Shown here piece after piece: positions 17,130 through 26,130 of a stretch of DNA of 64,000 nt. Under the pieces are notes generated by a model. It was given only the letters and a program-made list of their open reading frames with translations. It was not told the origin of the DNA and did not search any database. Where the stretch lies: contig NZ_CP107970.1 of assembly GCF_036090055.1 (NCBI RefSeq), forward strand, positions 4,218,501 to 4,282,500, written 5' to 3'. The DNA is from Nocardioides sp. NBC_00368 (lineage in GTDB: Bacteria > Actinomycetota > Actinomycetes > Propionibacteriales > Nocardioidaceae). Position 1 is the stretch's first letter. The number at the start of each line of letters is the position of its first letter. The translations under genes and the position numbers were made by a program.

Positions 17130-19262
17130 CGGCGGCGGCGCCTGCGGCGGACTGTGCGGCGGCGGACTGTGCGGCGGCGGACTGTGCGGCGGTGGACTGT
17201 GCGGCGGTGGGACCTGCGGCGGGAACCCCTGAGGCGGTAGGGCCTGCGGCGGCGGCTGGTGCTCCCAGGGAGCCCCGGCCCTCCGGGTCTGCTTCGCCTG
17301 CGCGAGGAAGGCCCTGCGCTCCGCCCGCCGACGCCGCGCCCTCGGGTTCCAGAACACCCGGAACACCGCGTACGCCCCGGCCACGAGCACGAGCAGGGCG
17401 ACCAGTCCGGTGACCAGCGCCCAGTCGGCCCGGGCGCGGACGCCGGCCGCGGTGGTCGAGGCGTCCTCGAGATAGCCGTTGTTCAGGTCGGTCCGGGCGC
17501 TGGCCGCGCCCACGTCGAGCAACAGCACCAGCTCGCCGAGCTCGGTGAGCGGGTTCTGCATGCCCTCGACGTCGGCCGTCGCCTCCCCGACCTCGGTGAT
17601 CACCTCGGCGGTGCGGGGAAGCGTCGTGGAGAGCTCACGGTAGAGGGCTTCCTCGTTGGCCCCCTCGTAGGCCTCCCTGGCCGCTGCGGGCACCGGCAGA
17701 TCGGCCTTCTCGGCAGCCTCCTGGACTGCGGCGGCATCGGCGTTCGCCTCACCGATCAGACCCACGACGTCGTCCACGTCCTCGAAGGTCCACTCGGCCA
17801 TGACCTCGCGGAGTCCCTGCGGCGGCAGCCACTCGCCGTTGACACGGTCGATCTCGGCGTACGTCTTGCGGGCCTCGGCCCTGGGCTCGAGCTGCTTGGC
17901 CTCGTTGCGGGTGAGCACCCAGGTCTTCAGCGGCTTCTCCGCAGAGGCGTCGGTGTCGTACCTCTGCACGATGTCGAGGAAGAAGCGCCAGTCGACCCGG
18001 CCTCGGGTGATCTCGTCGGCGGCGGCGTCGTAGCCGCTGCGGCCGTCGTAGACGTCGTCGATCACCCGGGTGAGCTGCTCGTCGGAGAGGTCCGCGAGCA
18101 TGGCCGAGACCGCGGTGTAGGCGGCCGGATAGCCGTACGCATCGTTCTCCTGGCTCCACCCCTCGGCGTCCCAGGCCAGAAGAGGGAACGCGGCCTGGCT
18201 GCGGCGCTTCACCTTGTCGTACTTCTGCCCCTTGGCGCCGACGTTCTTCGTCGCACGCTGTGCGATGACCTCGGTCAGGCCCTCGCTCAGCCAGCGGCCG
18301 TTGACGATGTCGGGATTGATCCAGGCGTGGGTCATCTCGTGGTAGAGGATCGCGGTGTCCAGGTCCTCGGAGACGACGATCTCATCGGCGTCGGAGTCGA
18401 ACCAGGCGTAGCCGACCGCCTCCGCCGAGCCGTCCTCACGGATCGTCTCCAGACCCCCGGGCCACTCGTTGCCGGTCAGCTCCTCCAGCACCGGCATGCC
18501 TTCGGTGACGCGCTTCTCGACGAAGTCGAGCCACTCCTTGTCCTCCGGGAAGCTCTGCAGCGACAGCTTCGTGTCGCCGATCTTGATCTTCTTCTCGTCG
18601 AAGGCCTTCGGGTCGCGGGCCGAGACACCGGCGTCGACGAAGTCGCCTTCGGAGTGCCAGGTCGTCGTCGTGCCCTTGGTCTGCTTGGTGAAGTCGCCCG
18701 AGGAGGCGGTGAACGTCATCGACTTCGGCAGCACCACGTCGACGGTCACCTGCCCGTCGTCACCGAGGCCGATCACGGGGAAGACGGCGTAGCCGTCACC
18801 GATCCGGATGTGGTTCTTCTTCGCCCGGATCGGCGCACCCTTCAGCTCGTAGGTCCAGGTGATCGTGCGCGACTTGCCGTAGTAGAGGTTCGGGAAGGAC
18901 ACCGTCACCACCTCGAGACCGGTGCCCTTGACCTTCTCGGTGCTCACCGGCAGGTTCGCCCCGTTGCTGGTCGCCCTGACCTTCTTCGCGCCCGCCGGGA
19001 TCGGGATCGCGTGACCGGTCAGGAAGTAGTAGGTCGTGGCGGTGCTCGGCTGTTGGTTGGTGACCGTGACCTCGGCCTTCACCTTGACGGTCCTGGCCTT
19101 CTCGTCGAGCACATAGCGGGTGCGCGAGGACTCGCCGACGCCGTCGTCGGGCGCTGCGACCGCTGTCGGCGCGGTCATCATCAGCCCAGCACCCAGCAGC
19201 CCCAGCACGAGCAGACCCGCTGCCACGCGCCGGAGCCGACCTGCCAACTGACCGCTCTCCAC
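16980..19262 (-). CDS. membrane-anchored gluzincin peptidase with Pro-rich cytoplasmic tail
   Basis: The product is 760 residues from a GTG at 19262. A signal peptide (about 1-37) leads to a beta-rich region and then a peptidase-MA-like zinc site HEMTH followed at short distance by WLSEGLTEV (about residues 310-340). A helical stretch and a single transmembrane segment (about 650-672, LVTGLVALLVLVAGAYAVF) come before a basic RRRRAERR stop-transfer. The last 100 residues are cytoplasmic and contain PPPHS repeats encoded by a 15-bp tandem repeat, then about 50 residues encoded antisense to ppgK. A surface protease is the likely role; the target is unknown. The tail may be a repeat-driven extension of an older stop. 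Confidence 0.82.
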   Translation of the reverse strand: MESGQLAGRLRRVAAGLLVLGLLGAGLMMTAPTAVAAPDDGVGESSRTRYVLDEKARTVKVKAEVTVTNQQPSTATTYYFLTGHAIPIPAGAKKVRATSNGANLPVSTEKVKGTGLEVVTVSFPNLYYGKSRTITWTYELKGAPIRAKKNHIRIGDGYAVFPVIGLGDDGQVTVDVVLPKSMTFTASSGDFTKQTKGTTTTWHSEGDFVDAGVSARDPKAFDEKKIKIGDTKLSLQSFPEDKEWLDFVEKRVTEGMPVLEELTGNEWPGGLETIREDGSAEAVGYAWFDSDADEIVVSEDLDTAILYHEMTHAWINPDIVNGRWLSEGLTEVIAQRATKNVGAKGQKYDKVKRRSQAAFPLLAWDAEGWSQENDAYGYPAAYTAVSAMLADLSDEQLTRVIDDVYDGRSGYDAAADEITRGRVDWRFFLDIVQRYDTDASAEKPLKTWVLTRNEAKQLEPRAEARKTYAEIDRVNGEWLPPQGLREVMAEWTFEDVDDVVGLIGEANADAAAVQEAAEKADLPVPAAAREAYEGANEEALYRELSTTLPRTAEVITEVGEATADVEGMQNPLTELGELVLLLDVGAASARTDLNNGYLEDASTTAAGVRARADWALVTGLVALLVLVAGAYAVFRVFWNPRARRRRAERRAFLAQAKQTRRAGAPWEHQPPPQALPPQGFPPQVPPPHSPPPHSPPPHSPPPHSPPQAPPPSVGGELFGVQRGPHGPGGVEQLRRDDLGVQFEQRQELRRFLRHPSADQE
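17141..17210. repeat. 15-bp tandem repeat (PPPHS codons)
   Basis: The pentamer actgt recurs at 17151, 17166, 17181 and 17196, each separated by ten bases of gcggcg-type sequence. The array reads as repeated PPPHS on the minus strand in the tail of the membrane peptidase. It begins 12 bp after the ppgK stop. Confidence 0.85.
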
Positions 19263-19333
19263 CCCGGAACCTTAGAACGATGCCCCGCCGGGTACGACCT
19301 TTTTGGACCGCTCCCCGGACGGCCACGCGGGCA

Positions 19334-19948
19334 TCACACCCAGGGCGTGCCCCACTTGTCGGCGTACGCGATCTCCTCGAGCGGACGCCGGACGCGCTCG
19401 CGCCGCTCGCGCTCGGCGTCGCGCGGGTCGACCTCGGCGGGATCGCCGTGGAGGCCCACCGCGATGCCGGTCATCACCTTCCACCAGTCCGGTACGCCGA
19501 AGGCCGCTGCCACGGCATCGTGATCGAACCCGGCGAACTGATGCGAGGAGAGACCCAGGGAGGCGGCCTGGACCGTGAGGTGTGCGGCAGCCTGACCGAG
19601 GTCGTAGTAGGAGTAGTCGGCCCACTTCGGGCCGTTGCCGTCCGGGTCCGCGCCGACCTGGGCGATGGCGACGACGACGGCCGAGGCTCGCGGCACCCAG
19701 CCGGAGTTGCCGCGGGAGAGGTGGGGCACGAAGGTCTGGTGCCCGGCCGACCCGCGGGGCAGGACCAGGAAGGACCACGGCTGGCTGTTGCCCGCACTCG
19801 GCGCCCACCGAACCGCCTCCAGCAGCAGCCTGATCTCGGCCTCGGCGAGCTCGTGGGCCGGGTCGAAGACACTCACCGACCAGCGGTCACGCAGGTGCTC
19901 GGTCAGGTCCTCGGCGCCGGGCTGGGGCGCGCGCTTCGCGACAGTCAT
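19334..19948 (-). CDS. nitroreductase-family FMN oxidoreductase
   Basis: The product is 204 residues from the ATG at 19948 (MTVAKRAPQPG). The N-terminal RDRWSVSVFDPAHELAEAEI and AVRWAPSAGNSQPWSFLVL are the FMN-binding signature of the nitroreductase fold, and the later QAAAHLTVQAASLGLSSHQFAGF supports it. Such enzymes use NAD(P)H and FMN to reduce nitro groups, quinones or similar acceptors in the cytosol; the substrate is not predictable here. Its 5' end faces the low-GC cassette at 20.3 kb across a 340-bp gap. Confidence 0.9.
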   Translation of the reverse strand: MTVAKRAPQPGAEDLTEHLRDRWSVSVFDPAHELAEAEIRLLLEAVRWAPSAGNSQPWSFLVLPRGSAGHQTFVPHLSRGNSGWVPRASAVVVAIAQVGADPDGNGPKWADYSYYDLGQAAAHLTVQAASLGLSSHQFAGFDHDAVAAAFGVPDWWKVMTGIAVGLHGDPAEVDPRDAERERRERVRRPLEEIAYADKWGTPWV

Positions 19949-20289
19949 GCATCCATTCTGCACAATTCTGGTGTACTTCCATCCGCCAGACCATCAGACG
20001 GCGCAGCGCCCGCTTGTGCGAGGAGTGTCGGTGCTCACGCCTACTGTCGGATCATGACCTCGCTCATGTCTCGCGTGCCGGAGCACGGCGGCCCACCGGA
20101 GCGACGCACCAGACTCGATCCGTCAGCCCTCATCGCCGCCGAAGACGTCGCGCCGCATCTGGATTCAGGCCGCAAAGGTAGGGCTCAGACCTACGTCGCG
20201 CGGACGTACCCCGTCCAAGAATCCTTTGCAAAAGGCCGCGAACAAAACACCTGGCCCCCTAACCTTGCTAAGGGTCGGGAGGTGGGCCA
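19949..20289. other. intergenic region before the DUF4365 cassette
   Basis: Base composition falls here from the high-GC flank to clearly lower GC near 20220-20290. An ATG at 20054 opens a frame that continues through the next gene in another register; with no ribosome-binding site or recognisable product I do not call it. A short imperfect palindrome (CCTTgctAAGG) lies at about 20262-20272, just ahead of the Shine-Dalgarno of the cassette. I find no tRNA or integrase. Confidence 0.5.
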
Positions 20290-20820
20290 TTGTCGGATCT
20301 ATACAAGGTTGTCAAGCGAACCCACACCGATGCGATGGAGCAGTTGCAGGAAGGGTACGTCGCCTCAGTTGCAGCCACGGCGGGCGCAATCGCCGAGTTT
20401 CGAAAACGAGACATGCACAAGTACGACGTCGAACTATCGAGACAACCGGACGTCGGATTCGAAGAGGTTGCCGTACGTCTACAACTCAAGAGCACCACGA
20501 CGATCCGCCCCCAACCGCACGAGACCCACATCAAGTTCCGTTTCAAAACACGCGAGGACTTCAACTCGCTTGCGATGCCACGAGACACCATCAAGCACAT
20601 CCTCGTTGTGATGGTCGTCGGCGCCGACCAGCGCGCGTGGACCGAGGCTTCTCACGACGTCTTGTCCTTGCGCCATTGCTGCTACTGGATCAACCTAGAA
20701 GGACAGGTTGCTCCAGACGTTCCGAAGCAGCCTGTGGTTGAGGTCCCACGGTCCAACGTCTTCGACGCTTCGTCCGTGACAGCGATCCTTGACCGGATCG
20801 AGCAGGGACAGAAGCCATGA
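20290..20820 (+). CDS. DUF4365-like putative PD-(D/E)XK nuclease
   Basis: The 176-residue product starts at a TTG with GGAGG seven bases upstream. The N-terminal half has the DUF4365 pattern: a helical EGYVASVAATAGAI segment, then YDVEL with aspartate at residue 46, then RLQLKST with Q65 and K67. Aspartate followed by Q-x-K is the usual active-site arrangement of restriction-endonuclease-like folds. The C-terminal part is unremarkable. It overlaps the next gene by four bases (ATGA), so the two form an operon. GC content is well below that of the flanking genes, a sign of transfer. Defence against foreign DNA is plausible but not shown. Confidence 0.7.
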   Translation: MSDLYKVVKRTHTDAMEQLQEGYVASVAATAGAIAEFRKRDMHKYDVELSRQPDVGFEEVAVRLQLKSTTTIRPQPHETHIKFRFKTREDFNSLAMPRDTIKHILVVMVVGADQRAWTEASHDVLSLRHCCYWINLEGQVAPDVPKQPVVEVPRSNVFDASSVTAILDRIEQGQKP

Positions 20821-22046
20821 GTGAGTTCGAAACGGGTCTCGATCTGAGCGATGTCACGCCTCAGCGCGTCATCCGGCTACTGACTGATTCCGATTGGGTT
20901 CAGACCGGCGGACGATCCGGGCTCTACGCACGTTTCGCCGCGCGCCAAGCCGAGAACGGCCAACTTGGGCACAGCGTGGTCATACCGTTGAATCCCGAAG
21001 CCCCTGACTACCAGATGGTGCTCGTCGAAGCGATAGATGCGATCAAGGCGATCCGAACCGACGATGACGGGACCGACGTCGTGAATCGGATCCTCACAAC
21101 ACCTACGGATGAATTTTCCTTCGCCAAGGAGACCGCTGCACCGCCCGGCTGGATCCGGTGGGACGACGGAATGAGTCTCTTGGAGTCCGCGCGCGCCTTC
21201 CTTGCTTCCGGCGCCAAGTCGGCTCGCGAGCCCGCGAAGTACTTTGGCAATCGTTACGGCCAGTTCGCGAAGCGGTTCCTCGGCGAGGTCATGATGGGGC
21301 AGACAGCGGTTGGCAGCTACGTCGTGCGAGCGTACGTCCCGACATCGACAGTCGTTCCTATCCACGGAGGCGTCCCAGTCGAAGAGGCGGCTCTGTTCCC
21401 GGGGACCGATTCCGTCATCGGACGCGACGTGTCCCAAACCCTCCTCTCCACGCTCGAAGCCGCAACGGACGCGCTCGACTACTTTCGCGCGACTGAGTCC
21501 TTCGCAGCGTTCACGGAGGGTGACTACCCCATTTCTTACGAGGCTGTGCGCGCGCTACAAGCGATCGCCTCGAACGCTGACGAGTCGGCCGTTCGAGTCT
21601 CGTGGGAGCCGGATGCCCCCGAAACACCGGCACAGACATGGGCGTTTGAGTTCAGTCCAGATGCGGCGCCCGTTCTGGCACAAGCGGCCGTCAGATTGAT
21701 GAGACCCGAGCCGCATCCAGAGACACCAGCCGAAGGGACTGTCCATCTCCTCACCCGCGCGGAAGAGAGTGGACCAGGCGTCATCGGAATCACAACTCTC
21801 ACTGGCCATCCGGCTAATAAGGTCCGCGTGCAGTTACAGGGCAACGACTACCACCGTGCGGTGCTGGCTCATGATGAGGGCCAGATCGTCCACGTCGTAG
21901 GGAACCTGGAGAAGGAGGGCAATCTTTCCTGGCTCTACGACGCTCGGATCACAAGCATCAGTGCACCTGTGGACCCGGCGACACGGCCCGGCGCTCGTCG
22001 CGAGGATCCGGGCCTCTTCGAGTTGCCCGGACCGGCCGACGGGTGA
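20817..22046 (+). CDS. unrecognised partner of the DUF4365 protein
   Basis: The 409-residue product is soluble, with no signal peptide or membrane segment. I do not recognise the family. The first 75 residues (VIRLLTDSDWVQTGGRSGLY, later VVIPLNPEAPDYQMVLVEAI) resemble a small alpha-beta RNA- or DNA-binding unit such as the HicA fold. The middle is mainly helical. The last 90 residues (VRVQLQGNDYHRAVLAHDEG, then QIVHVVGNLEKEGN) have the strand spacing of an OB- or SH3-like barrel. The four-base overlap with the DUF4365 gene suggests stoichiometric production. Codon use is less GC-biased than in neighbouring genes. It could be the sensor or antitoxin of a two-gene defence module; this is speculation. 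Confidence 0.6.
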   Translation: MSEFETGLDLSDVTPQRVIRLLTDSDWVQTGGRSGLYARFAARQAENGQLGHSVVIPLNPEAPDYQMVLVEAIDAIKAIRTDDDGTDVVNRILTTPTDEFSFAKETAAPPGWIRWDDGMSLLESARAFLASGAKSAREPAKYFGNRYGQFAKRFLGEVMMGQTAVGSYVVRAYVPTSTVVPIHGGVPVEEAALFPGTDSVIGRDVSQTLLSTLEAATDALDYFRATESFAAFTEGDYPISYEAVRALQAIASNADESAVRVSWEPDAPETPAQTWAFEFSPDAAPVLAQAAVRLMRPEPHPETPAEGTVHLLTRAEESGPGVIGITTLTGHPANKVRVQLQGNDYHRAVLAHDEGQIVHVVGNLEKEGNLSWLYDARITSISAPVDPATRPGARREDPGLFELPGPADG

Positions 22047-22163
22047 CGCAACTACCAGCTATGTCGCCCATCATCAGCTACAGCGCTGAACGCCTCGTGG
22101 AATTACTCAAGCCTGTCTGCGCATACGTCAAGTTGAGCCTGTGACAGCCACCCGGCGCGTGGG

Positions 22164-22799
22164 TCAGGCGAGGTAGCGGCCGGGGCGGTGGTTGAACGCC
22201 AGGATGATGTTGAGGACGACCGCACCGAGGGCGGAGAGCAGCACGGTCGCGGGCGAGACGACGACGAGCGCGAGCAGGATGACGCCGAGGTCGAGGCCCA
22301 TCTGGACGTACCCGGCGCGCAGGTTGAGCCGCTCCTGGAGCACCAGGGCGAGGATGTTGAACCCGCCCAGCGAGGCGCCGTGACGGAAGATCACCAGGAG
22401 CCCGAGGCCGACGAGCAGGTTGCCGGCGACGACGCCGTAGATCGTGTCGAGGCCGTCGAGCGGGAGCAGGTCGGCATGGACCCGCGTCATCGCCGAGACC
22501 GCGATGACGCAGCCCAGCGACCGGACCGTGAACCAGGTGCCCTTCTTGGAGAGCGCGAGGCCGAAGAACGGCAGGTTGACCAGAACGAACAGCACCTCGA
22601 ACGGCAGCCCGGTCCAGTAGCTGGCCAACAGGCTCAGGCCGGCGGTGCCGCCGGTGACCGACCCGACCGACTGGATCAGGTAGAGACCCAGCGAGGTCAC
22701 CACGATGCTGGTCACGTAGCCGAGCGCGTCCTCCAGCAGGGTGTGGGGGACGCGGATCGACTCGAGGGAATCTGCGAACGGCTCGGACACGACACTCAT
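22164..22799 (-). CDS. YitT-family membrane protein
   Basis: The 211-residue product has five to six transmembrane segments and the family signatures GGTAGLSLLASYWTG and GASLGGFNILALVLQ, placing it in the YitT/DUF161 family of integral membrane proteins. Members of unknown transport function are common in Firmicutes and Actinobacteria. There is no C-terminal DUF2179 domain here, so this is the short form. It is convergent with the low-GC cassette and has no evident operon partner. Confidence 0.85.
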   Translation of the reverse strand: MSVVSEPFADSLESIRVPHTLLEDALGYVTSIVVTSLGLYLIQSVGSVTGGTAGLSLLASYWTGLPFEVLFVLVNLPFFGLALSKKGTWFTVRSLGCVIAVSAMTRVHADLLPLDGLDTIYGVVAGNLLVGLGLLVIFRHGASLGGFNILALVLQERLNLRAGYVQMGLDLGVILLALVVVSPATVLLSALGAVVLNIILAFNHRPGRYLA

Positions 22800-22884
22800 T
22801 CTGTGTGCCGTGCCCGAGCCGGGCAGAATTCACCAGGGCGAGACTTGCGTCACGTTTCCGCTGGTCAGACCATGTTTGTCCAGG

Positions 22885-24285
22885 TCAGGCAGGCACCCGC
22901 GCGAGGGCGCCGACGATCTCGTCGACCTTGGTCTTGGCGTCGCCGAAGAGCATCTGCGAGTTGTCCCGGAAGAAGAGCGGGTTCTGCACACCGGCATAGC
23001 CCGCGGCCATCGACCGCTTGAAGACGACGACGTTCTTGGCCTCCCAGACCCGCAGGACCGGCATGCCGGCGATCGGGCTGCTCGGGTCCTCGGCGGCGGC
23101 CGGGTTGACGGTGTCGTTGGCACCGATGACCAGGACGACGTCGGTCTCGGCCAGGTCGTCGTTGATCTCGTCCATCTCCAGGACGATGTCGTAGGGCACC
23201 TTCGCCTCGGCCAGCAGGACGTTCATGTGGCCCGGCAGGCGGCCGGCGACCGGGTGGATGCCGAAACGTACGTCCACGCCCTTGTCCCGCAGGATGCGGG
23301 TGAGCTCGGCGACCGGGTACTGCGCCTGGGCGACGGCCATGCCGTAGCCCGGGGTGATGACCACGGAGGAGGCGCCGGCGAGGAGCTCGGCGGTGTCCTC
23401 GGCGTTGATCTCGCGGTGCTCGCCGTAGTCGACGTCACCGGACGGCCCGGCCTCGATGCCGAACCCACCGGCGATGACCGAGATGAACGAGCGGTTCATC
23501 GCCTTGCACATGATGTAGGAGAGGTACGCACCGCTCGACCCGACCAGGGCACCGGTGACGATCAGCAGGTCGTTGCTCAGGAGGAAGCCCGAGGCGGCCG
23601 CGGCCCACCCGGAGTAGCTGTTGAGCATGGAGACCACGACCGGCATGTCGCCGCCACCGATGGAGGCGACCAGGTGCCACCCGAGCGCCAGCGCGACGAC
23701 CGTGACGGCGATCAGCAGCGGGAGCGTCGGGTTGATGACGTAGACGACGGTCAGGATCACGAAGACGACGAGCGCGCCGATGTTGATCACGTTCTTGCCG
23801 GGCAGCATCAGCGGCGCCGACTTCATCCGCGCCGAGAGCTTCAGGAACGCGACGATCGAGCCGGTGAACGTCACCGCACCGATGAAGACGCCGATGAAGA
23901 CCTCGGCGGAGTGGATGGCGCCACCGTGGATGTGGCCGGCGGCTGCCTCGAGGTGGCCGTTCCAGCCGATCAGGACGGCGGCCAGACCCACGAAGGAGTG
24001 GAGCAGCGCGATCAGCTCGGGCATGCCGGTCATCTCGACGACCTTGGCGCGCCACAGGCCGATGACCGCGCCGACGGCGACGGCGCCGGCCAGAACCAGG
24101 ATCGCGGTCGTGGTGCCGGCGTCGACGACCTGGATGACGGTCGCGATGAGCGCCAGCGCCATGCCGGCGACGCCGTAGAGCCAGCCCTGCGAGGCGGTCT
24201 CGTGCTTGGACAGACCTGCCAGCGACAGGATGAAGAGGAGGGCGGCGACGAGGTAGGCGGCGCCGGCGATCGAGAAGATATCCAT
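22885..24285 (-). CDS. pntB: NAD(P) transhydrogenase subunit beta
   Basis: The 466-residue product is the proton-translocating membrane subunit with the NADP(H)-binding dIII domain. About nine hydrophobic segments occupy residues 1-270. The dIII domain follows with ITPGYGMAVAQAQ (the NADP(H)-site GYG loop), DVRFGIHPVAGRLPGHMNVL, VLVIGANDTVNPAA and MPVLRVWEAKNVVVFKRSM. It works with PntA to reduce NADP+ with NADH at the expense of the proton gradient. It follows pntA by 10 bp and is co-transcribed with it. Confidence 0.97.
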   Translation of the reverse strand: MDIFSIAGAAYLVAALLFILSLAGLSKHETASQGWLYGVAGMALALIATVIQVVDAGTTTAILVLAGAVAVGAVIGLWRAKVVEMTGMPELIALLHSFVGLAAVLIGWNGHLEAAAGHIHGGAIHSAEVFIGVFIGAVTFTGSIVAFLKLSARMKSAPLMLPGKNVINIGALVVFVILTVVYVINPTLPLLIAVTVVALALGWHLVASIGGGDMPVVVSMLNSYSGWAAAASGFLLSNDLLIVTGALVGSSGAYLSYIMCKAMNRSFISVIAGGFGIEAGPSGDVDYGEHREINAEDTAELLAGASSVVITPGYGMAVAQAQYPVAELTRILRDKGVDVRFGIHPVAGRLPGHMNVLLAEAKVPYDIVLEMDEINDDLAETDVVLVIGANDTVNPAAAEDPSSPIAGMPVLRVWEAKNVVVFKRSMAAGYAGVQNPLFFRDNSQMLFGDAKTKVDEIVGALARVPA

Positions 24286-24296
24286 GACGTGTTACC

Positions 24297-25826
24297 TCAG
24301 GCCTTCCGGAACATCGAGAGCATGCGGCGGGTCACGGCGAAGCCACCGAAGATGTTGATGCTCGCCAGCAGGGTGGCGACACCCGCCAGGACCAGCACCA
24401 CGTTGTCCGAGACGGTCAGCTGCAGCAGGGCGCCGACCACGACGATCCCGGAGATCGCGTTGGTCACCGACATCAGCGGGGTGTGCAGCGCGTGGTGTAC
24501 GTGGCCGATCACGTAGAACCCGATCACCACCGAGAGCGTCAGTACGGTGAAGTGCCGGGTGATCTCGGCCGGGGCGACCGCGTTGAGCAGGAAGAGCGCG
24601 AGCGCACCGGTGCCGACGAGCGCGAGCTTCGCGCCGGCGGAGAGGGGCTTCTTCTCCTCCTTGACCGCGACCTCAGCCGGGGCGGCGGTCGCGGGGGCCG
24701 CCGAGACCTGGACCGGCGGGGGCGGCCAGAGCACGCCGCCGTCGTGCACGACGGTCAGGCCGCGCTGGACCTGGTCCTCGAGATCGAGGGCGAGCACGCC
24801 GTCCTTCTCGGGCGTGACCAGCTTCATCAGGTTCACCAGGTTGGTGCCGTAGAGCTGGCTGGACTGCGCGGGAAGGCGTGCGGGCAGGTCGGTGTAGCCG
24901 ATGATCGTGACGCCGTTGGGCGTGGTGACGACCTCGTCCTTGATCGTGCCCTCGACGTTGCCGCCCATCGCAGCCGCCATGTCGACGATGACCGAGCCGG
25001 GCTTCATGGACGCCACGTCCGCGGCGGTGATCAGTCGGGGCGCCGGGCGTCCCGGGATCAGCGCGGTGGTGACGATGATGTCGACGTCCTCGGCCTGCTC
25101 GGAGTAGATCTCCGCGGCGCGCTGGTCGTAGGCCTCCGAGGTTGCCTTGGCGTAGCCGTCGGTCGACTTCTCGACCTCGACCTCGACCTTCAGGTATTCG
25201 CCACCGAGCGACTTGACCTGGTCGGCGACCTCCGGACGGGGGTCGGTCGCGCGCACGATCGCACCCAGCGAGCTCGCGGCGCCGATGGCAGCCAGACCGG
25301 CCACACCGGCACCGGCCACGAGAACCTTCGCCGGCGGCACCTTGCCCGCCGCGGTCACCTGGCCGGTGAAGAAGCGGCCGAAGTGGTGGGCGGCCTCGAC
25401 GACGGCGCGGTAGCCGGCGATGTTGGCCTGGCTGGAGAGGATGTCCATGGACTGCGCCCGCGAGATACGCGGCACCGCGTCCATCGCGAACGCGTCGACC
25501 TTGCGGGCGGCCAGGGCGTCGAGCAGCTCACCGCTCTGCGCCGGCGCGAGCGGGGCGACCAGCGTGGCGCCGCTCTTCAGCAGCTCGACCTCGCCGACGG
25601 AGGGGGCGTTGACCCGGAAGACCAGGTCGGCACCCCACGCGTCGGCGGCCGTGCCGATGCGGGCGCCGGCCTCGGCGTACGCCTCGTCCTTGAAGCTGGA
25701 CGCCTCCCCGGCGCCACCCTCGATGACGACGTCATAGCCCAGACCGGTCAGCTGTTTGACGGTCGCGGGGGTGGCCGCGACCCGGGTCTCCCCGGGCTTC
25801 GTCTCTCGGGTCACTCCGATGAGCAT
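24297..25826 (-). CDS. pntA: NAD(P) transhydrogenase subunit alpha (single-chain)
   Basis: The 509-residue product has the soluble NAD(H)-binding dI domain (residues 1-380), with MLIGVTRETKPGETRVAATP at the start, the Rossmann glycine motif VAGAGVAGLAAIGAA, and RTQ-loop-type sequence in the dI region. It also has the C-terminal membrane part of four segments. Many actinobacteria split this subunit into PntAA and PntAB; here it is one chain, as in E. coli. A 16-bp palindrome lies 121 bp upstream (25947-25962) and could regulate the pair. Confidence 0.97.
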   Translation of the reverse strand: MLIGVTRETKPGETRVAATPATVKQLTGLGYDVVIEGGAGEASSFKDEAYAEAGARIGTAADAWGADLVFRVNAPSVGEVELLKSGATLVAPLAPAQSGELLDALAARKVDAFAMDAVPRISRAQSMDILSSQANIAGYRAVVEAAHHFGRFFTGQVTAAGKVPPAKVLVAGAGVAGLAAIGAASSLGAIVRATDPRPEVADQVKSLGGEYLKVEVEVEKSTDGYAKATSEAYDQRAAEIYSEQAEDVDIIVTTALIPGRPAPRLITAADVASMKPGSVIVDMAAAMGGNVEGTIKDEVVTTPNGVTIIGYTDLPARLPAQSSQLYGTNLVNLMKLVTPEKDGVLALDLEDQVQRGLTVVHDGGVLWPPPPVQVSAAPATAAPAEVAVKEEKKPLSAGAKLALVGTGALALFLLNAVAPAEITRHFTVLTLSVVIGFYVIGHVHHALHTPLMSVTNAISGIVVVGALLQLTVSDNVVLVLAGVATLLASINIFGGFAVTRRMLSMFRKA

Positions 25827-26130
25827 CCTCGACTCCTTGGGTCTAGCTGCGCAGTGTCTTCAGTCTCCAGCATGGCGGGATCCCGGTCAGCCGATCTGCG
25901 TGTGACCGATGGATGACCGGCACCGGACCGGAACCCCACCGTGCTGGTTACCGGCCGGTAACGGTAGGGCAGATCAGCAGGTGGACACCAGGGTTGGCCG
26001 TTTGTATCGGTCCAAGACCTGTGGTCTTCCTCACGGTCTCACGGCTGGGTCCCGCCGCTGCTCGAGCGCTACGCATCCATCGTGGCGACCCACCGGCGGA
26101 TGCGGGAGTACCCACTATTTACTGCGGTAC
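25827..26130. other. intergenic region upstream of pntA
   Basis: This 304-bp gap lies between the pntA start and the stop of the DUF2332 gene on the same strand. It contains the 16-bp palindrome at 25947-25962 and a more AT-rich patch near 26110-26130. No coding sequence was recognised. Confidence 0.5.
25947..25962. promoter_or_regulatory. 16-bp perfect palindrome upstream of pntAB
   Basis: GTTACCGGCCGGTAAC is a perfect palindrome without spacer, 121 bp before the pntA start. It is a candidate operator for a dimeric repressor controlling pntAB; no regulator gene for it is adjacent. Confidence 0.45.

Noticed and set aside
20054..20290. An open frame from the ATG at 20054 (MTSLMSRVPEHGGPPERRTR)
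   Set aside because: There is no ribosome-binding site, it would run deep into the DUF4365 gene in another frame, and its composition changes midway.
22061..22144. A 27-residue ORF beginning MSPIISYSAERLVELL
   Set aside because: No ribosome-binding site or homology can be seen. It may be a remnant at the edge of the low-GC cassette, but it is too short to support.
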